Source: Maribellus sp. CM-23 (GTDB lineage Bacteria > Bacteroidota > Bacteroidia > Bacteroidales > Prolixibacteraceae). Taken from it: DNA of 64,000 bases. The notes beneath the pieces were generated by a model, which saw nothing but the letters and a program-made list of their open reading frames with translations, was not told the DNA's origin and did not search any database. The translations under genes and the position numbers were made by a program. Shown piece by piece: positions 17,121-27,500 of the stretch (position 1 is its first letter; each line of letters opens with the position of its first letter). The stretch lies in the NCBI RefSeq assembly GCF_021354595.1, contig NZ_JADWYJ010000008.1:1-64000 (forward strand), in the 5' to 3' direction.

Positions 17121-17681
17121 TTATTTCTTTTTAGGTGAAATAAACATTGTCATACGCTTGCCTTCCAGTTTCGGCATTTGTTCTACTGTTCCAAGCTCTT
17201 CGAGAGCAGTTGCCAATTTCAGCAACAAAATTTCTCCCTGTTCTTTAAACAGTATCGACCGACCTTTGAAGAATACAAACGCTTTTACTTTTGCACCTTC
17301 CTGAAGGAATTTCTCGGCATGACGCAATTTAAACAGGTAGTCATGCTCGTCGGTCTGAGGGCCAAAACGAATTTCTTTTACCACAATCTTGGTGGCTTTG
17401 GCCTTCATTTCTTTTTGTTTCTTCTTTTGCTGGTAAAGAAACTTAGAGTAATCAGTAATTTTACAAACGGGCGGATCGGCCTTTGGCGAAATTTCTACCA
17501 AATCCAATTCCATCTCATCAGCCAGTCTTAATGCATCACGTAACTGAAATATACCGGGGTTTTCAATGTTGTCCCCTACCAGACGTACTTGCGGAACACG
17601 GATCTTCTGGTTAATCCTGTGTTGTGGTTCTTCTTCTCTTCTCGGCTGAAAGTTTCTCGGGCCTCTTCTTTTAATAGCTAT
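17121..17681 (-). CDS. infC: translation initiation factor IF-3, probable AUA start
   Basis: An ATG-only reading begins at 17513 and gives 130 residues lacking the N-terminal domain. The same frame continues upstream without a stop and encodes a standard IF-3 N-terminus (HRINQKIRVPQVRLVGDNIE). The frame reaches an ATA codon at 17681-17679 giving (M)AIKRRGPRN, with AGGAGG at 17695-17690 eight bases before it, ideal spacing. An ATT at 17675 is a second option. The full length is then about 186 residues, normal for the family. E. coli infC starts at AUU and is repressed by IF-3 itself, which rejects non-AUG starts, so the same loop is likely here. The C-domain KAYVFFKGRSILFKEQG is typical. IF-3 binds the 30S subunit and checks the start codon. 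Confidence 0.93.
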   Translation of the reverse strand: MAIKRRGPRNFQPRREEEPQHRINQKIRVPQVRLVGDNIENPGIFQLRDALRLADEMELDLVEISPKADPPVCKITDYSKFLYQQKKKQKEMKAKATKIVVKEIRFGPQTDEHDYLFKLRHAEKFLQEGAKVKAFVFFKGRSILFKEQGEILLLKLATALEELGTVEQMPKLEGKRMTMFISPKKK

Positions 17682-17689
17682 TTTACGTT

Positions 17690-17695
17690 CCTCCT
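17690..17695 (-). promoter_or_regulatory. Shine-Dalgarno AGGAGG that decides the infC start
   Basis: A perfect AGGAGG on the minus strand lies 4 bases after the thrS stop codon and 8 bases before the ATA codon at 17681. Strong SD sequences are rare in this phylum. Its presence supports initiation at the rare codon rather than at the ATG 168 bases downstream. Confidence 0.75.
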
Positions 17696-17699
17696 AAAG

Positions 17700-19649
17700 T
17701 TAGTTATACAATCCTGATAATTGCTCTCTTACTTCGTTTGCTATAAATTCAGCAAATTCATTTATCGTCATCGTTCCTTTATCTCCTTCTCCCTGGCGGC
17801 GTACCGAAACTGTTTCTTCTTCGGCTTCTTTTTCGCCTACGATCAGCAAATAAGGGATCCTTTTTAATTCGTTGTCGCGTATCTTCCTACCAATCTTTTC
17901 GTTACGGTCGTCAACGACGGTGCGAATATCGGAAATATTTAGAACTTCTGAAACTTTTTTAGCATAATCGTTATACTTTTCACTGATTGGCAGAACAACT
18001 ACCTGTTCTGGTGTCAGCCACAATGGAAACTTACCGGCAGTATGCTCAATAAGCACAGCCACAAAGCGTTCCATCGATCCAAACGGTGCGCGGTGGATCA
18101 TTACCGGGCGGTGACGTTTGTCGTCTGCTCCGATATATTCCAGCTCAAAACGTTCGGGCAGGTTGTAATCTACCTGAACAGTTCCCAGCTGCCAGCTCCT
18201 TCCCAACGCATCTTTGATCATGAAATCAAGCTTTGGACCGTAGAAAGCAGCTTCTCCCAATTCGGTTACGGTATTTAATCCTTTTTCTTCGCAAGCTTCA
18301 ATAATGGCCTGTTCTGCTTTGTCCCAGTTCTCCGGCGACCCGATGTATTTTTCCGGTTTCTCCGGATCACGCAGTGAAATCTGAGCCGTATAATTTTCAA
18401 AACTCAAAGCCTTGAAAATGATAAAAATAATATCGATTACCTTTTTGAACTCATCTTTTACCTGGTCGGGGCGACAGAAAAGGTGGGCGTCATCCTGAGT
18501 AAAGCCGCGCACACGCGTCAATCCGTGTAATTCACCACTCATTTCGTAGCGGTACACGGTACCAAATTCTGCCATACGTACCGGAAGATCCTTGTACGAA
18601 CGTGGCCAGGCTTTGTATATCTCGCAGTGGTGCGGACAGTTCATCGGTTTCAGCAAATACTCTTCGCCTTCGGCCGGAGTTGTGATTGGCTGAAACGAAT
18701 CTTTCCCGTATTTCTGGAAATGCCCGGAAGTTTTGTACAGCTTCACATCGCCAATATGGGGAGTGATTACCTGTTCGTAACCATATTTCTTCTGCACCTT
18801 TTTCAGGAAGGTTTCCAGTTGCTCGCGTAACTGGGCGCCTTTCGGAAGCCACAACGGAAGCCCCTGCCCTACATTCTCAGAGAAAGTGAACAGTTGCATT
18901 TCTTTTCCGATTTTGCGGTGGTCACGTTTTTTGGCTTCTTCCATCATCACCAGATACTCATCCAGCATTTTCTGTTTCGGAAAAGTAACCCCGTAAATAC
19001 GGGTCAGCATTTTATTGTGCTCGTTGCCGCGCCAGTAGGCACCGGCAATCGCGGTTAACTTAATGGCTTTTATATAGCTGGTATTCGGGAGATGCGGCCC
19101 ACGGCAAAGATCCGTGAAATTACCCTGATTGTACAAGGTAATGGTTCCGTCTTCCAGTTCGCTGATCAGTTCCTGTTTTAGCTCGTCGTCTTTTTCGGTG
19201 AACAGGTTCATCGCATCGTTCTTCGAAATATCAGAACGAACAATGTCATTTTTCTGACGGGCCAGTTCCAGCATTTTCTTTTCGATCTTCTCCAGGTCTT
19301 TATCCGAAATCGTCTTTCCTTCCGGCAGATCAACATCGTAGTAAAAACCGGTATCAACGGTTGGGCCTATCCCAAACTTGGTTCCCGGATAAAATGATTC
19401 GATCGCCTCAGCCATCAGGTGAGCCGACGAATGCCAGAACGTATCTTTTCCTTCCCGGTCATCCCACGTGTGCAGTTTTATTTTAGCATCGTGATCAATT
19501 TTTCTGGTGAGGTCCCAAACCACACCGTCAACTGAAACCGACAATACGTCTTTTGCCAGCCTCGGTGAAATGGATTCTGCTACTTCCATTCCGGTAACTG
19601 CCGCATCAAATTCGCGCACACTGTTGTCCGGTAGTGTTATTTTAATCAT
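17700..19649 (-). CDS. thrS: threonine--tRNA ligase
   Basis: About 649 residues from the MIKITLPDNS start. A GTG at 19673 would add 8 residues of unlikely sequence. Domains in order are an N-terminal TGS domain (residues 1-60), an editing SAD domain around 60-240 with HSSAHLMAEAI and the CRGPHLPNTS zinc/editing motifs, a class II core with MNCPHHCEIY and FGTVYRYE (motif 2), GLTRVRGFTQDDAHLFC, motif 3 RAPFGSMERF, and an anticodon-binding domain at the end. It charges tRNA-Thr and edits Ser-tRNA-Thr. It heads the thrS-infC-rpmI-rplT operon, and infC starts 18 bases after its stop. The leader from the promoter at 19772 is roughly 115 bases long. Confidence 0.97.
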   Translation of the reverse strand: MIKITLPDNSVREFDAAVTGMEVAESISPRLAKDVLSVSVDGVVWDLTRKIDHDAKIKLHTWDDREGKDTFWHSSAHLMAEAIESFYPGTKFGIGPTVDTGFYYDVDLPEGKTISDKDLEKIEKKMLELARQKNDIVRSDISKNDAMNLFTEKDDELKQELISELEDGTITLYNQGNFTDLCRGPHLPNTSYIKAIKLTAIAGAYWRGNEHNKMLTRIYGVTFPKQKMLDEYLVMMEEAKKRDHRKIGKEMQLFTFSENVGQGLPLWLPKGAQLREQLETFLKKVQKKYGYEQVITPHIGDVKLYKTSGHFQKYGKDSFQPITTPAEGEEYLLKPMNCPHHCEIYKAWPRSYKDLPVRMAEFGTVYRYEMSGELHGLTRVRGFTQDDAHLFCRPDQVKDEFKKVIDIIFIIFKALSFENYTAQISLRDPEKPEKYIGSPENWDKAEQAIIEACEEKGLNTVTELGEAAFYGPKLDFMIKDALGRSWQLGTVQVDYNLPERFELEYIGADDKRHRPVMIHRAPFGSMERFVAVLIEHTAGKFPLWLTPEQVVVLPISEKYNDYAKKVSEVLNISDIRTVVDDRNEKIGRKIRDNELKRIPYLLIVGEKEAEEETVSVRRQGEGDKGTMTINEFAEFIANEVREQLSGLYN

Positions 19650-19771
19650 TTTATGTTTGTTTTCGGTTCTCACAAGATGTTCGTTCTTCCAATTACCACA
19701 GCCACGCTGCTTTCAGAACAGACAAGGATAAGAACAGTTTTAACTTACTAATGCTCCTTAAAAAAGTGGGG

Positions 19772-19801
19772 CAAAGATAATGAATCCTTTAATATTTCAA
19801 C
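19772..19801 (-). promoter_or_regulatory. promoter of the thrS operon
   Basis: Minus-strand -33 GTTG (19801-19798) and -7 TATCTTTG (19779-19772) with 18 bases between. The predicted transcript begins near 19766 and has a leader of about 115 bases before thrS. I see no T-box or clear tRNA-like fold in it. Confidence 0.6.
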
Positions 19802-20162
19802 CTTTCAAAGGATTTGTAACGAAGAATTTTAACCCAAATTTTCAACACCTTTCTATTGATATCTTCACTGCCCGATATCATTCGTATTCACTGATTCACA
19901 TTTTTCACTCTCAATACACTGTTTTATTACAGATTACCACTGTAGGCTGCATAAAAAACAGAAATTCCACAGAAAAACGACAATTTTAATATCAGAATAA
20001 TACTTGCGAGAGAAAATTATTGCGTTATTTGTGCTTCTGAAAATTACATGCGAGTTTAAAGTTTCTGTTCAAAAGACATAACTGGCTCTATTAAATGAAG
20101 TTTTCAGAAGTATATTTTAGGTGAAATCCAGATTAATTTCATAACTCGACCGACTTTGGTAC
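19802..20162. other. intergenic stretch without a recognised gene
   Basis: About 360 AT-rich bases between the thrS promoter and a terminator-like hairpin. The only open frame (19780-19989, plus strand) starts inside the thrS promoter and has no recognisable sequence. A small RNA ending at the hairpin at 20163-20200 is possible but unproven. Confidence 0.35.
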
Positions 20163-20200
20163 AAATGCCGTCCGGATGAATTTTCGGGTGGCATTTTGTT
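20163..20200 (+). terminator. orphan intrinsic terminator upstream of the peptidase gene
   Basis: AAATGCCGTCC pairs with GGGTGGCATTT (two G-T pairs), loop of about 12, followed by TTTTGTTTTT. No protein gene precedes it on the plus strand, so it may end a small RNA or act as an attenuator. A TATATTTT box near 20107 could be a promoter for a transcript of roughly 80 nt. Confidence 0.5.
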
Positions 20201-20246
20201 TTTGGGTGTTTATTCCAACCCAGAAATGTTAATTTTCCCGTTGGTC

Positions 20247-20276
20247 TTTTGGCTTCATTAACATTTGTTATTTTTG
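20247..20276 (+). promoter_or_regulatory. promoter of the DPP4-like peptidase gene
   Basis: -33 TTTTG (20247-20251) and -7 TATTTTTG (20269-20276), spacer 17. The start codon is 19 bases downstream of the -7 box, leaving a short leader. Confidence 0.6.
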
Positions 20277-20295
20277 TCCGAAGTCATAAATATTA

Positions 20296-22524
20296 ATGCA
20301 AAACAAGATGAAACAATTTCTGTTTATTGCGCTTCTGTTTGGGATGTCGTTTAGCCTTCAAGCACAAGAAGCTCAAAAAATTACACTCGAAGATGTTTTG
20401 ATAAAAGGAACTTTTCGTGCCTCGTCGGTTTACGGACTTCGCTCCATGAACGACGGAATTCATTATACAACCATGGAAGGAAATACCAAAGTGGTGAAAT
20501 ACAGTTACCAAACCGGAAAAGAAGTGGAGGTTCTTTTTGATGTCAAAAGTGTAAAAGATGCTCCGATTGGTTCATTTAGCAACTATGAATTCAGTAAGGA
20601 CGAAACCCAGATACTTTTTACCACCGATATAAGACCGATCTACCGCCATTCTTTTACGGCCGAATATTATATCTGGAACTCGGTAACCAAAGAACTTACG
20701 GCGCTTTCGGATAAAGGTGCGCAACAGGCTGCTACTTTTTCGCCCGACGGCAACCGGGTGGCATATGTGCGCGATAATAACATCTTTATTAAAAATCTGA
20801 AATTCGGTAGCACAACACAGGCTACCTTCGACGGGAAGAAAAACGAGATCATCAATGGCTTACCCGATTGGGTGTACGAAGAAGAATTTGGCGATTTTAG
20901 TTCGCTCACCGGTTTTAACAAAGCGATATGGTGGTCGCCCAACAGCGAGTTTCTGTCGTTTATTCGTTTCGACGAACGCGAAGTTCCGGAGTTCTCAATG
21001 CCCATGTACGCAGGTGCTACACCTGAATATGCAGCTTTCAAACTGTACCCCGGTGAAGCTAGCTGGAAATATCCTAAAGCAGGAGAAAAGAACTCGGAAG
21101 TTCAGGTGTTGAGTTACGAAATACGAACCAAGAAAACGATCCCTGTTAATACCGGCACCGATACTGATATCTACATTCCGCGCCTGAAATGGTCGCCTGC
21201 AAACGACCTGGTGGTAATGCGCCTTAACCGCCTTCAAAACCAACTCGACGTACTTTATGCCAATCCTTATACCGGCGAAGCGCGCGAAGTGCTGACCGAA
21301 AAAAACAAACGCTATGTGGATGAAGATTTCCTGGATGCATTTACTTTTTTAGACAACGGGAACTTTGTAGTTCTGAGCGAACGTAATGGTTGGTCGCACC
21401 TGTATTTGTACGACAGCCAGGGCATTGAACTGGCGCAGTTAACCGATGGCGAGTTTGACGTAACCAAGTTTTACGGCTACGATGCGGCCAAAAAAGTGTA
21501 TTATTACCAGGCAGCCGCTGAATCGCCCCTTCGCCGTGAAGTGTACTTTATCAGCCAGGATAAAAAACTACAAGGCAAAACTTCTAAAATGGAAGGCACC
21601 AACGATGCCGTTTTCAGCAAGAATTTTAACTATTACATCAATTATTTCAGCAGCAACACAGTGCCCGATTACATTACGCTTCACGAAAACAAAAAGGGTG
21701 AAATTGTGCGCACATTGCAAGACAACACGGTACTGAAAAATACCTTGAAGGCCATGAATGTTCCGCAAAAAGAGTTTTTCAAGTTTAAAACTTCGGAAGG
21801 TGTTGAGCTGAACGGATACATGATCAAGCCACTTGATTTTGATGCCTCTAAAAAATACCCGGTATTTATGACACAGTACAGCGGCCCCAACTCGCAAAGT
21901 GTAAGCGATTCGTGGGGCGGTGTTGGCTGGAACCACTACCTTGCACAGGAAGGTTTTCTGGTGGTGTGTGTCGATCCGAGAGGAACAGCCGCCCGTGGTG
22001 AAGATTTCAGAAAAGTTACTTATCTGCAGCTTGGGAAATACGAATCGGACGACCAGGTGGAAGCCGCCCGTTATCTGACAACACTCCCCCATGTGGATGC
22101 GTCGAACATTGCCATTTACGGGTGGAGCTACGGTGGCTTTATGACTTTGCTTTCGCTTGAAAAAGGCGGCGATCTGTTTAAGGCAGGTATCGCGGTTGCT
22201 CCGGTTACCAACTGGCGGTTTTACGACACGGTTTATACTGAACGTTTCATGCGTACACCCCAGTTAAACCCGGGAGGATACGACGATAATTCGCCATTGA
22301 ATCATGCGGAAGATATTAAAGGAAGACTGCTGATTATTCACGGGACAGCTGATGATAATGTGCATGCTCAAAACACTTACGAAATGACCGAGAAGCTGGT
22401 ACAAGCCGGTATTCAGTTCGACATGGCCCTGTATACCAATCGTGATCATGGCATCCGTGGAGGAAACACAACAATGCACCTCTACACGAAAATGACGAAC
22501 TTTTTGAAAGACCATTTGCAATAA
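20296..22524 (+). CDS. exported S9B dipeptidyl peptidase IV-like serine peptidase
   Basis: 742 residues. The signal peptide ends near residue 24 (SLQAQ-E), and a second ATG four codons in is also usable. The N-terminal eight-bladed propeller contains the EEEFG motif near residue 195 that holds the substrate amino terminus in DPP4. The alpha/beta hydrolase domain has nucleophile Ser611 in GWSYGGF, Asp in HGTADDNVH and His in RDHGIRGG. It removes dipeptides, preferably X-Pro or X-Ala, from peptides in the periplasm or at the surface. It is a single gene with its own promoter, followed by the DUF502 gene after 77 bases. Confidence 0.94.
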   Translation: MQNKMKQFLFIALLFGMSFSLQAQEAQKITLEDVLIKGTFRASSVYGLRSMNDGIHYTTMEGNTKVVKYSYQTGKEVEVLFDVKSVKDAPIGSFSNYEFSKDETQILFTTDIRPIYRHSFTAEYYIWNSVTKELTALSDKGAQQAATFSPDGNRVAYVRDNNIFIKNLKFGSTTQATFDGKKNEIINGLPDWVYEEEFGDFSSLTGFNKAIWWSPNSEFLSFIRFDEREVPEFSMPMYAGATPEYAAFKLYPGEASWKYPKAGEKNSEVQVLSYEIRTKKTIPVNTGTDTDIYIPRLKWSPANDLVVMRLNRLQNQLDVLYANPYTGEAREVLTEKNKRYVDEDFLDAFTFLDNGNFVVLSERNGWSHLYLYDSQGIELAQLTDGEFDVTKFYGYDAAKKVYYYQAAAESPLRREVYFISQDKKLQGKTSKMEGTNDAVFSKNFNYYINYFSSNTVPDYITLHENKKGEIVRTLQDNTVLKNTLKAMNVPQKEFFKFKTSEGVELNGYMIKPLDFDASKKYPVFMTQYSGPNSQSVSDSWGGVGWNHYLAQEGFLVVCVDPRGTAARGEDFRKVTYLQLGKYESDDQVEAARYLTTLPHVDASNIAIYGWSYGGFMTLLSLEKGGDLFKAGIAVAPVTNWRFYDTVYTERFMRTPQLNPGGYDDNSPLNHAEDIKGRLLIIHGTADDNVHAQNTYEMTEKLVQAGIQFDMALYTNRDHGIRGGNTTMHLYTKMTNFLKDHLQ

Positions 22525-22601
22525 AGCAACATCCGAACTGCTCAACTTTTTTTGAAAAGCTGTACTTTCACGCAAAATAGTGTGAACATAAAAAAACAGA
22601 C

Positions 22602-23183
22602 ATGAAAAAGTTGGGCAGTTATTTTTTTCAGGGAGTGCTGCTGGTAGCACCGGTAGCCATCATTATCTATATTCTTTACACTGTTTTTGTAACGGTTGAC
22701 GGTTGGCTGGCCAGCAACTTAAAACCCGTAATTGGCGTCCATATTCCGGGCCTCGGAATTGTTATTTTGGTTGTGTCGCTTACTATCTTAGGGTTTATCG
22801 GACAAACCGCACTTGTAGCGCCCATAAAACATCTGGGAGGAAGTTTTATCAAACGAATCCCCTTACTGAACCTTCTTTATACTTCGCTAAAGGATCTGTT
22901 TTCAGCTTTTGTTGGCAACGAAAAAAAATTCAATGTTCCCGTAAAAGTCCACTTCAATAAAGAAAACAACCTCTGGAAACTGGGTTTTATTACCAAAGAT
23001 TCGCTTGAAGAATTCGAGCTGAAAGACATGACTGCCGTTTATTTTCCGCACTCCTATAACTTTTCCGGCGAACTATACCTGGTTCCTGCCGATCGCGTGG
23101 AGAAGCTTTCCATGTCTCCGGCCGAAGTAATGAAATTTGTAGTCTCAGGAGGAGTTACACGTATTGCGCAACAGGATCAATAG
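22602..23183 (+). CDS. DUF502 membrane protein
   Basis: 193 residues. Two transmembrane helices lie at about 10-30 and 48-72. A family-typical segment GGSFIKRIPLLNLLYTSLKD and a soluble beta-rich C-terminus (AVYFPHSYNFSGELYLVPAD) follow. DUF502 proteins are widespread in Bacteroidota and also occur in plants (LIKE COV), with no defined biochemical role. It is probably in the inner membrane. No functional partner is evident in the neighbourhood. Confidence 0.88.
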   Translation: MKKLGSYFFQGVLLVAPVAIIIYILYTVFVTVDGWLASNLKPVIGVHIPGLGIVILVVSLTILGFIGQTALVAPIKHLGGSFIKRIPLLNLLYTSLKDLFSAFVGNEKKFNVPVKVHFNKENNLWKLGFITKDSLEEFELKDMTAVYFPHSYNFSGELYLVPADRVEKLSMSPAEVMKFVVSGGVTRIAQQDQ

Positions 23184-23404
23184 ACAAAAGTGATGAAATC
23201 GCTAAAGTTAATTCAATCTTCATCCATCTTTATTCAATCTGACATCCATCTTTTCTGACTTATCCTGATTTTGGATAACCAAAATCCAGCTTCTGGAAAC
23301 TTCCCAAAAGCTTGAAATAATATTCATTTTATGTTGTTTTGACGCGTTCAGAATTTCAGAAAATCACTAACTTATAACTGTGATTCGCTATAAATAAACA
23401 AAAA

Positions 23405-24562
23405 ATGAACAAACCAAGCTTAACAAAAAGCAGATTAACCTTTGCTTTTATGATTGCATTCGCGTTTTTCGGATGCAGACAGACGGGCACGAAACAAATG
23501 CCACCCGTTAATGTAGAAGTAGTAAACGTAAAACAACAAAACATTGTAGAGAAAGTAGATTTTGTTGGAGAGGTATCCGGCTACCAGGATATTTCGATCC
23601 GGGCCCGCGTGCCGGGATATTTAGAAAGTGTACATTTCAAAGAGGGATTTCCGGTAAAAAAAGGGCAGCTCCTTTACACGGTCGACAAGCAAGTCTACGA
23701 GGCAGAAGTTGCCGCCAAACAAAGCCTGCTTGCCGAAGCAAGGTCACAGTTTGCCAAAGCAAAGAGTGACTTCGACCGTTACAAGCCATTAGCAGAATCA
23801 AACGCTGTAAGCAAGGCCGATCTGGATGCTGCCAAACTTCAATACGATGCAGCTACATCGATGGTTGAAGCCGCCGAAGCAAATCTTGAAATCGCTAAAA
23901 TTAACCTCAGCTATACTCAGATAAAGTCCCCCATCGATGGAATTATTGGAAAATCACTGGCCGATGTGGGAGAATTGGTCGGTCAGTATCCCATCGTTGT
24001 ATTGAATACAGTATCCAAAATGGACGAGATCTTCGTTGAATTCTTTTTACCTGAAAACCAATACCTGAGGGTAATTAAAATGGCCGATAACAGCAAGGAG
24101 ATTTTTGACGAATCGCGTTATTTCAGAGAAGATCTGGAACTTGTTTTGGCCGATGGCAGCATACACGATTACAAAGGTTCGGTAACATTTATCGACCGGG
24201 GGGTAAATAGCAACACCGGAACGATCCTCGTGCAAACGCATTTCAAAAATCCTGACAGGATCGTTCGTCCGGGACAATATGCGAAGGTTCGTATTCCGAT
24301 TGAACATAAAAACGCCTTGCTCATTCCTCAAAAATGCATAAAAGAACTTCAGGGGCAATATTCGGTTTTTGTGGTAAACCCTGAAAACAAGGTGGAAACA
24401 CGCCAAATCACTCCCGGTAACAAGATTGGGGATCTTTGGCTGATAAAGGATGGCTTGCAGGCGGGAGACCGGATAATAAGTGAAGGACTCCAAAAGGTTA
24501 AAAACGATATGGTCGTAAACCCTACCGTAGTTGAGTTCAACAGTCAATACCACGAACAGTAA
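23405..24562 (+). CDS. RND periplasmic adaptor lipoprotein (pump 2)
   Basis: 385 residues of the MexA/AcrA type with lipobox FAFFGC (Cys24). The lipoyl half motifs are VHFKEGFPVKKGQLLYTVD and the matching KSPIDGIIGKSLADVGELVG, with a long helical hairpin between. VRPGQYAKVRIP near residue 295 marks the beta-barrel domain. It couples the inner membrane pump encoded 10 bases downstream to the NodT-like outer channel. It is the first gene of a three-gene operon. Confidence 0.94.
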   Translation: MNKPSLTKSRLTFAFMIAFAFFGCRQTGTKQMPPVNVEVVNVKQQNIVEKVDFVGEVSGYQDISIRARVPGYLESVHFKEGFPVKKGQLLYTVDKQVYEAEVAAKQSLLAEARSQFAKAKSDFDRYKPLAESNAVSKADLDAAKLQYDAATSMVEAAEANLEIAKINLSYTQIKSPIDGIIGKSLADVGELVGQYPIVVLNTVSKMDEIFVEFFLPENQYLRVIKMADNSKEIFDESRYFREDLELVLADGSIHDYKGSVTFIDRGVNSNTGTILVQTHFKNPDRIVRPGQYAKVRIPIEHKNALLIPQKCIKELQGQYSVFVVNPENKVETRQITPGNKIGDLWLIKDGLQAGDRIISEGLQKVKNDMVVNPTVVEFNSQYHEQ

Positions 24563-24572
24563 AATCGAAGTT

Positions 24573-27500
24573 ATGTCGGAAAGTAAAGGCAACCTTTTTG
24601 TTCACAGGCCCATTGTAGCCATGGTAATCGCAATTGTAATCGTGATTGTTGGCTTTGTTATGCTCAACGGCCTTCCTATAGAACAGTATCCCAACCTCAC
24701 GCCTCCCATTGTGCAGGTTCGGGGCTCTTATACCGGCGCCAATGCGCTAACGGTGGAAGAATCGATGGCCACACCGCTCGAACAGCAAATCAACGGCGTC
24801 GACAACATGATCTACATGAAATCGACCAATGCCAACGATGGATCCATGAATATTCAGATTTCGTTTGAAGTGGGAACTGATCCGGATATGAACACCGTTC
24901 TGACGCAGAACCGTGTTTCGGCCGCTACCGCCAAACTGCCTGAGTCGGTGAAAAAAATGGGCGTAACCACGGCAAAATCATTATCGAATGTTCTGATGCT
25001 GATCACCCTAACCTCTGATGGGCGGTACGACCAGGATTTTCTGGGTAACTATGCCCTTATCAATATCAAAGACCAGCTGGCACGTATTCGTGGAATCGGA
25101 CGCGTAAATGTTATCGGGGCATCCGATTATTCCATGCGTATTTGGGTAAAACCCGACCGGCTGGCTGCCATTGGAATCACGATTCCCGAAATCCTGGCTG
25201 CCATTAATCAACAAAATGCAGTCGTTCCGGGTGGAAAATTCGGAGCAGAACCTGCTCCTCCGGGAACTGAATTCACCTATACAGTGCGCATGCCCGAACG
25301 CTTTAATTCGCCCGAGGAATTCGGAGACATTGTAGTCAGAACAGAATCCGATGGTTCACAGGTTAAACTCAGAGATATTGCCGAAGTTAAGCTGGGTGTG
25401 GAAACCTATAGCACGTTCAACCGCTTAAACGGAAAAAAATCCTCCATCATCGCACTTTATCAGGCTCCGGGCTCCAATGCAGTAGAGTTGGCTTCCCGGG
25501 TCAGAGATGAAATTGAAAATCTATCAGGCAGTTTCCCGGAAGGAATAAGATACGATGTATCGCTCGATTCAACTGCTGCCATCAGCGCGGGTATCAGCGA
25601 TATTGTGGAAACACTTATCATTGCGTTGATTCTTGTGGTTCTGGTGGTATTTCTTTTTATCCAGGACTGGCGCGCCACCTTGATCCCGACCATCGCTATT
25701 CCGGTTTCGCTGGTGGGGGCATTTATCTTTTTCCCTTTGCTCGGGTTCTCCATCAATGTGCTGTCACTGCTTGGCCTGGTGCTCGCCATCGGCATTGTGG
25801 TTGACGATGCCATTGTGGTGGTTGAGGCAGTTCAGGTTAACATCGAATCCGGGATGAACGCCAAAGAAGCGACCCTTGATGCCATGCGAAAAGTAACCGC
25901 TCCGGTAATTGCAACTACCCTTGTGTTGGTAGCGGTATTTATTCCGGTAGCCGGAATGGCAGGCATTACAGGACGTTTGTACCAGCAGTTTGCCATTACC
26001 ATTGTGGTGTCAGTATTGGTGTCATCGGTTAATGCTTTGACACTGAGTCCGGCGCTTGCTTCTCTTCTTTTGAAAGAACCCAAGCCTTACAAAGGCCCGC
26101 TTGGCTGGTTTTTTGGCAAGTTCAACAAATGGATGGGGAAATCGACCGAAAGCTACATGACTTTGACAGGCATTTTAAGCCGCAAAATAAAGCGTGGAGT
26201 TATTTTTATTGTTCTGCTAACCATATTGGCCGGACTGTTTGGCAAGCTTGTCCCCGGTGGCTTTATTCCCGAAGAAGACATGGGCTATTTCTTTGTGAAC
26301 ATGCAGCTGCCCGATGCCGCCTCTTTGCAGCGATCGGATGTGGTGGCGAAACAGATTGAAGGAATTTTGGCTGAATATCCTGAAATTGAATTCGTAACCA
26401 CCGCTACAGGTTTTAGTCTGTTGTCGGGGGCGATGGCCACCAATACTGGCTTTATGTTTATAAATCTGATCGACTGGGATGAACGCGAAAAGACAGTGAA
26501 AGACCTGATGCAGGAAATCAATATCAAATTAGCCACCCAAATTAAGGGAGCACAGGCATTTGCCATCGGACCGCCAGCCATCCCGGGACTTGGAAACGGT
26601 TCAGGCTTTAGTTTTGTGCTACAGGATCGTGCCGGCAACACCCCCGATTACCTGGCTCAAAATGCCAATAGATTTATTCAGGCAGCCAGTGCCCGGGAGG
26701 AAATTGCTAGTGCGTTTACTACTTTTCAGGCCAATGTTCCGCAGCGGTATTTAGATATCGATAAGGAAAAAGCCTTGAAAATGGGTATTTCTCTCAACGA
26801 TTTGTATACTACAGTTGGGGCTTTTATGGGCGGTGCATACGTAAACGATTTTACGCGCTTTGGGCGGCAGTACAAAACCTATATTCAGGCTGAAAACCAA
26901 TACCGTTTATCCGAAAAAGACATAAACAGTTTCTTTATCCGGAACAACAGCGGAGATATGATTCCGCTGGCAACACTTGCAACTGTTGAACCTGTTACGG
27001 GGCCTGAATACACCAACCGTTTTAACTTGTACCGGGCCGTGGAAATAACCGGAACACCTGCCGCAGGCTATACATCAACACAAGCCATGGATGCTCTGGA
27101 AGAAGTGGCGGCAGAAGTTCTGCCGGAAGACATGGGTTACCAATGGAATGCCATGTCGTACCAGGAGAAAAAAGCCTCCGGTTCTCTCGGAATTATTATG
27201 GCTTTTTCGCTCTTGTTTGTATTTCTGATTTTGGCGGCACAGTACGAAAGCTGGTCGTTGCCTTTCAGTATCTTACTCGGAACACCTTTTGCCATTTTCG
27301 GAGCGCTGTTTGCACTTTGGAGTGCCCGCTTTCTGAGCACTTCGTTCGAGAATAACATCTTTGCCCAGGTAAGTTTTGTGATGTTGATCGGGATGGCGGC
27401 CAAAAATGCTATTCTGATCGTGGAATTTGCCAAAGAGGAATTTGACAAAGGAAAATCGTTGTACGATGCCGCTATCGAAGCTGCCCGCTCGCGCTTTCGC

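Noticed and set aside
17121..17513. IF-3 starting at the first ATG (130 residues)
   Set aside because: It would lack the N-terminal domain, which is encoded in frame upstream behind a perfect Shine-Dalgarno.
19780..19989. 69-residue frame in the thrS upstream gap
   Set aside because: Starts inside the predicted thrS promoter, no start signal and no recognisable sequence.
21568..22092. 174-residue frame opposite the DPP4 gene
   Set aside because: Lies wholly inside the catalytic domain of a clear real gene. No motif.
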